Source: Siphonodentalium dalli
Lineage: Eukaryota > Mollusca > Scaphopoda > Gadilida > Siphonodentaliidae
Reading direction: 5' to 3'
Assembly (NCBI GenBank): GCA_032622095.1
Contig: CP136066.1
Location: 106,041,319-106,105,318 of the forward strand
DNA: 64,000 nt
Shown: in pieces, positions 56,901 to 59,900 of the stretch
Layout: each line of letters begins with the position of its first letter
Numbering within the stretch: the stretch's first letter is position 1
The notes under the pieces: model-generated
The model's input: only the letters and a program-made list of their open reading frames with translations
Told to the model about the DNA's origin: nothing
The model's database searches: none
Position numbers and translations under genes: made by a program

Positions 56901-59900
56901 ACAACAACAAAAGTTATATGGAACTTATTTGAAGGGACATTTGCATTGTGGTTCCCAAAAAACATATTTAAACTAAAACTGTTTTAAAAGAAGTTTGCAA
57001 TGCAAAATGTAGTAGGTTCTAATAATTGCCAAATTTTCTGTCCCAGTTCATGGAACATGATTTGGAAGACTAATTATTTTCCGTTCACTGGTGTCTGACT
57101 CAAACGTATTATTTTTATACCTTGATTGATCTATGGCGAAAGATCAAGGAAAAGTCTCCATCTTTAACCCTTCCATGACTGGAGCTTCCTGAAATTTTGT
57201 GCCAATGCATTCTCGCCTATATAAGAGAATGCTTTGGCCTAATAATATTTACCTTGACCTTGTAAGCCAGTGCATTCCCTTGTATATGTGAGGCTCTCTA
57301 TGCACCAGTGCAGCTTTCGTCATGCATGGGTTAAAGAAATCGATACCTGATATGCTACAAACATTTTTACATGTTGTCTTCCAGAAACAACATGAGGATG
57401 AAGAGGAGTTACCAGTAGATAAGAAGGAGGAGGAGAACGAGTTGAAGCCTGACCCAATGACCCAGTTAATTACGGCACTCAGTCGTGGAGCAACTAAAGA
57501 GCAGCAAAACCTACCAGAAGATCCTCTATATATGGCATATGCTAACATCATGGCAAAGGTACAGATATACACATCTGTTAACCCTTTGAGTGCCAGGTCG
57601 ATTTTTGTATCAACCCATATACCCTGTGCCAATGCATTCTCTTATATATGCGAGTCGACCATAGGTCGCCTCTTATATATAAGAGAATGCATTGGCCTAA
57701 CAATTATTTTTTTTTTACAATTTTTTAAAATTTTAATAATTTATTCTTATATTCTTTAACAGACTTATTTTGGCACTCAAAGGGTTAATGGCTTAGGCTA
57801 ACATCATGGCAAAGGTTGATACATATATAGCTTACACTAACATCATGGCAAAGGTAAACACACATCTATGTATGGCTTCAATTTCAATAGGTATTCAATT
57901 CAACCTCTGATTAGTTCAAAATGTCTTGTGGGATCGTTTTGTTTACAAAGTTTACTGTCAAGCCTACGGCGATTTCCCAGGTTGTTGAGCAGAATTCCGA
58001 ATTTCCCAGTCCTGCATAAACAGAGACATTTAAAATGTGCGATCCGTAGCGATCCGTTTTTCCGTGAGAATGTAGAATTCTTTCACAGATGAATTTTGGA
58101 GCATGATATAAAATAGTGTCCACATGCAGCCTGTAGTTATTGATCACGCAAATGATTCCTTGCATGCTAACAATCACAACACATTGCATGGACCCTCGAT
58201 GCCTCTCCCACTTATCTTATGATACGGATGTATATTTGGCTAAAATTCAATAGATTGTGTTGCTGTCAACTGAGTATTCAGAAGGACGTTTGTGCAATTG
58301 AGTAAAATGCGACTTGTAAATGATTAGCACAGGGGGCGACTCAACACCATTGAACGTAAGTGATAGTATATGGGGTTGAAACTAAATGCTAACCCTTTGT
58401 TATACTGAATGGATTTTCGCCCAATCAGTTTTAGAGACAAATAAACTTTTGGCTGTGTTATTAGCTAATGTCGTCTCATGCAGCTACATCTGCTTATATA
58501 TCCATCTGTAAGTGCTGGTAGTTTGTCACAAAGTGGAACAGTGTAGCGAATGCAGCTTGAATTAAACCTTTCTACACCGAAAAGAATTAGCTCATTCATT
58601 TTTAAAGGTATACAGTAATGCCCTAAATAATAAATGAGAACTTTTCGATGAATGGCAACAAGCCATATTTCCGACTAAATCCTGAAAAGTTACCCATAAT
58701 TCTGCTGTGGTTAAGGAGTCGATTATTTAGGGCATTACTGTATACATTGTTCATGTAATAAAGCAGGTGCCAGACAGATGAAAAGATAACAGAAGTTCAG
58801 AAGGATACATATTCTTTGAAGGGAAATGTTCAAATAATAAGTTCAACAAATGTCCTAAGAGAACCCCTCGTCGATGAGTATTTAGTAAAGAGAGGGTTGA
58901 ACAAGCATGCTGCTGAGAAATTTTTCAACATATTCATTTGGAGCAGTCCCTCTGTCTCTGTTTCTCCTTCACAGCCTAAATGTGATTCAGTTGGTAAGGT
59001 ACATTGACAATTTGGCGATGGTGGCGGCATATCCGTTTTTGATTCCTGATAATCACAGATTTATGGTCCATCAAATGTGAGGTAACCTGATTCGTAAATA
59101 TGGGCGAGTTGTTCAGTTACTTATGCAGGGAGTCGTTTTTTTTTCAGTGAAATTAGACCTTATAATAATAATAATAATAATATTTATATAGCGCCTATCC
59201 CCCATAAGGGGCCCTATTAAAGCGCTTTACACATTATATAAATACACAAGAAATGCACATGCAACTAATCAATAGATATGTGGAATTATATATACTAGTA
59301 ATCAGATTTTGTTAGTTTTCTTTGTGTCGGGGTAGCGTCGTCGGAACATATAAGTTTTTAATGCAGATCGAAAATCGGTTAGCAAACAAGATTGCCGCAT
59401 TTCATTTGGTAGAGAGTTCCAAATGTCGGGACAGGCTACAGAGAAAGCTCTGTCGCCGACAGTCATAAGATTTGCACCTTGAGGGCAGAGAAGGGACGAT
59501 TCACCAGAACGAAGTGTTCGCCGGGGAGTGTATGGATATACCAGACTGTTAATATATTCGGGAAGGGAATCAGAGACAAACATCCGACGGAAACCAAATG
59601 TGGCTATTTTGAATTGTATCCGATCTTTGATAGGTAGCCAGTGAAGGTCAGCGTGCATGGTTGTTACGCTACAGCCTTTCCTTCTTCGAAGTACAATTCT
59701 GGCGGCGGTGTCCTGCAAGCGTTGAAGTCTGCTGATTTGCGAATCGGGGAGCTGGAATAATAGTATGTTACAGTAGTCTAGACGACTCGTAACAAACGAA
59801 GCAACAAGTTTTTTTGCTGCGTCAACAGTGAGATATTTGTGGACCTGGCCAAGGTGTCGCAGTTCCAAGAATATAGACCTGCAGAGGTGGTCAATATGTG

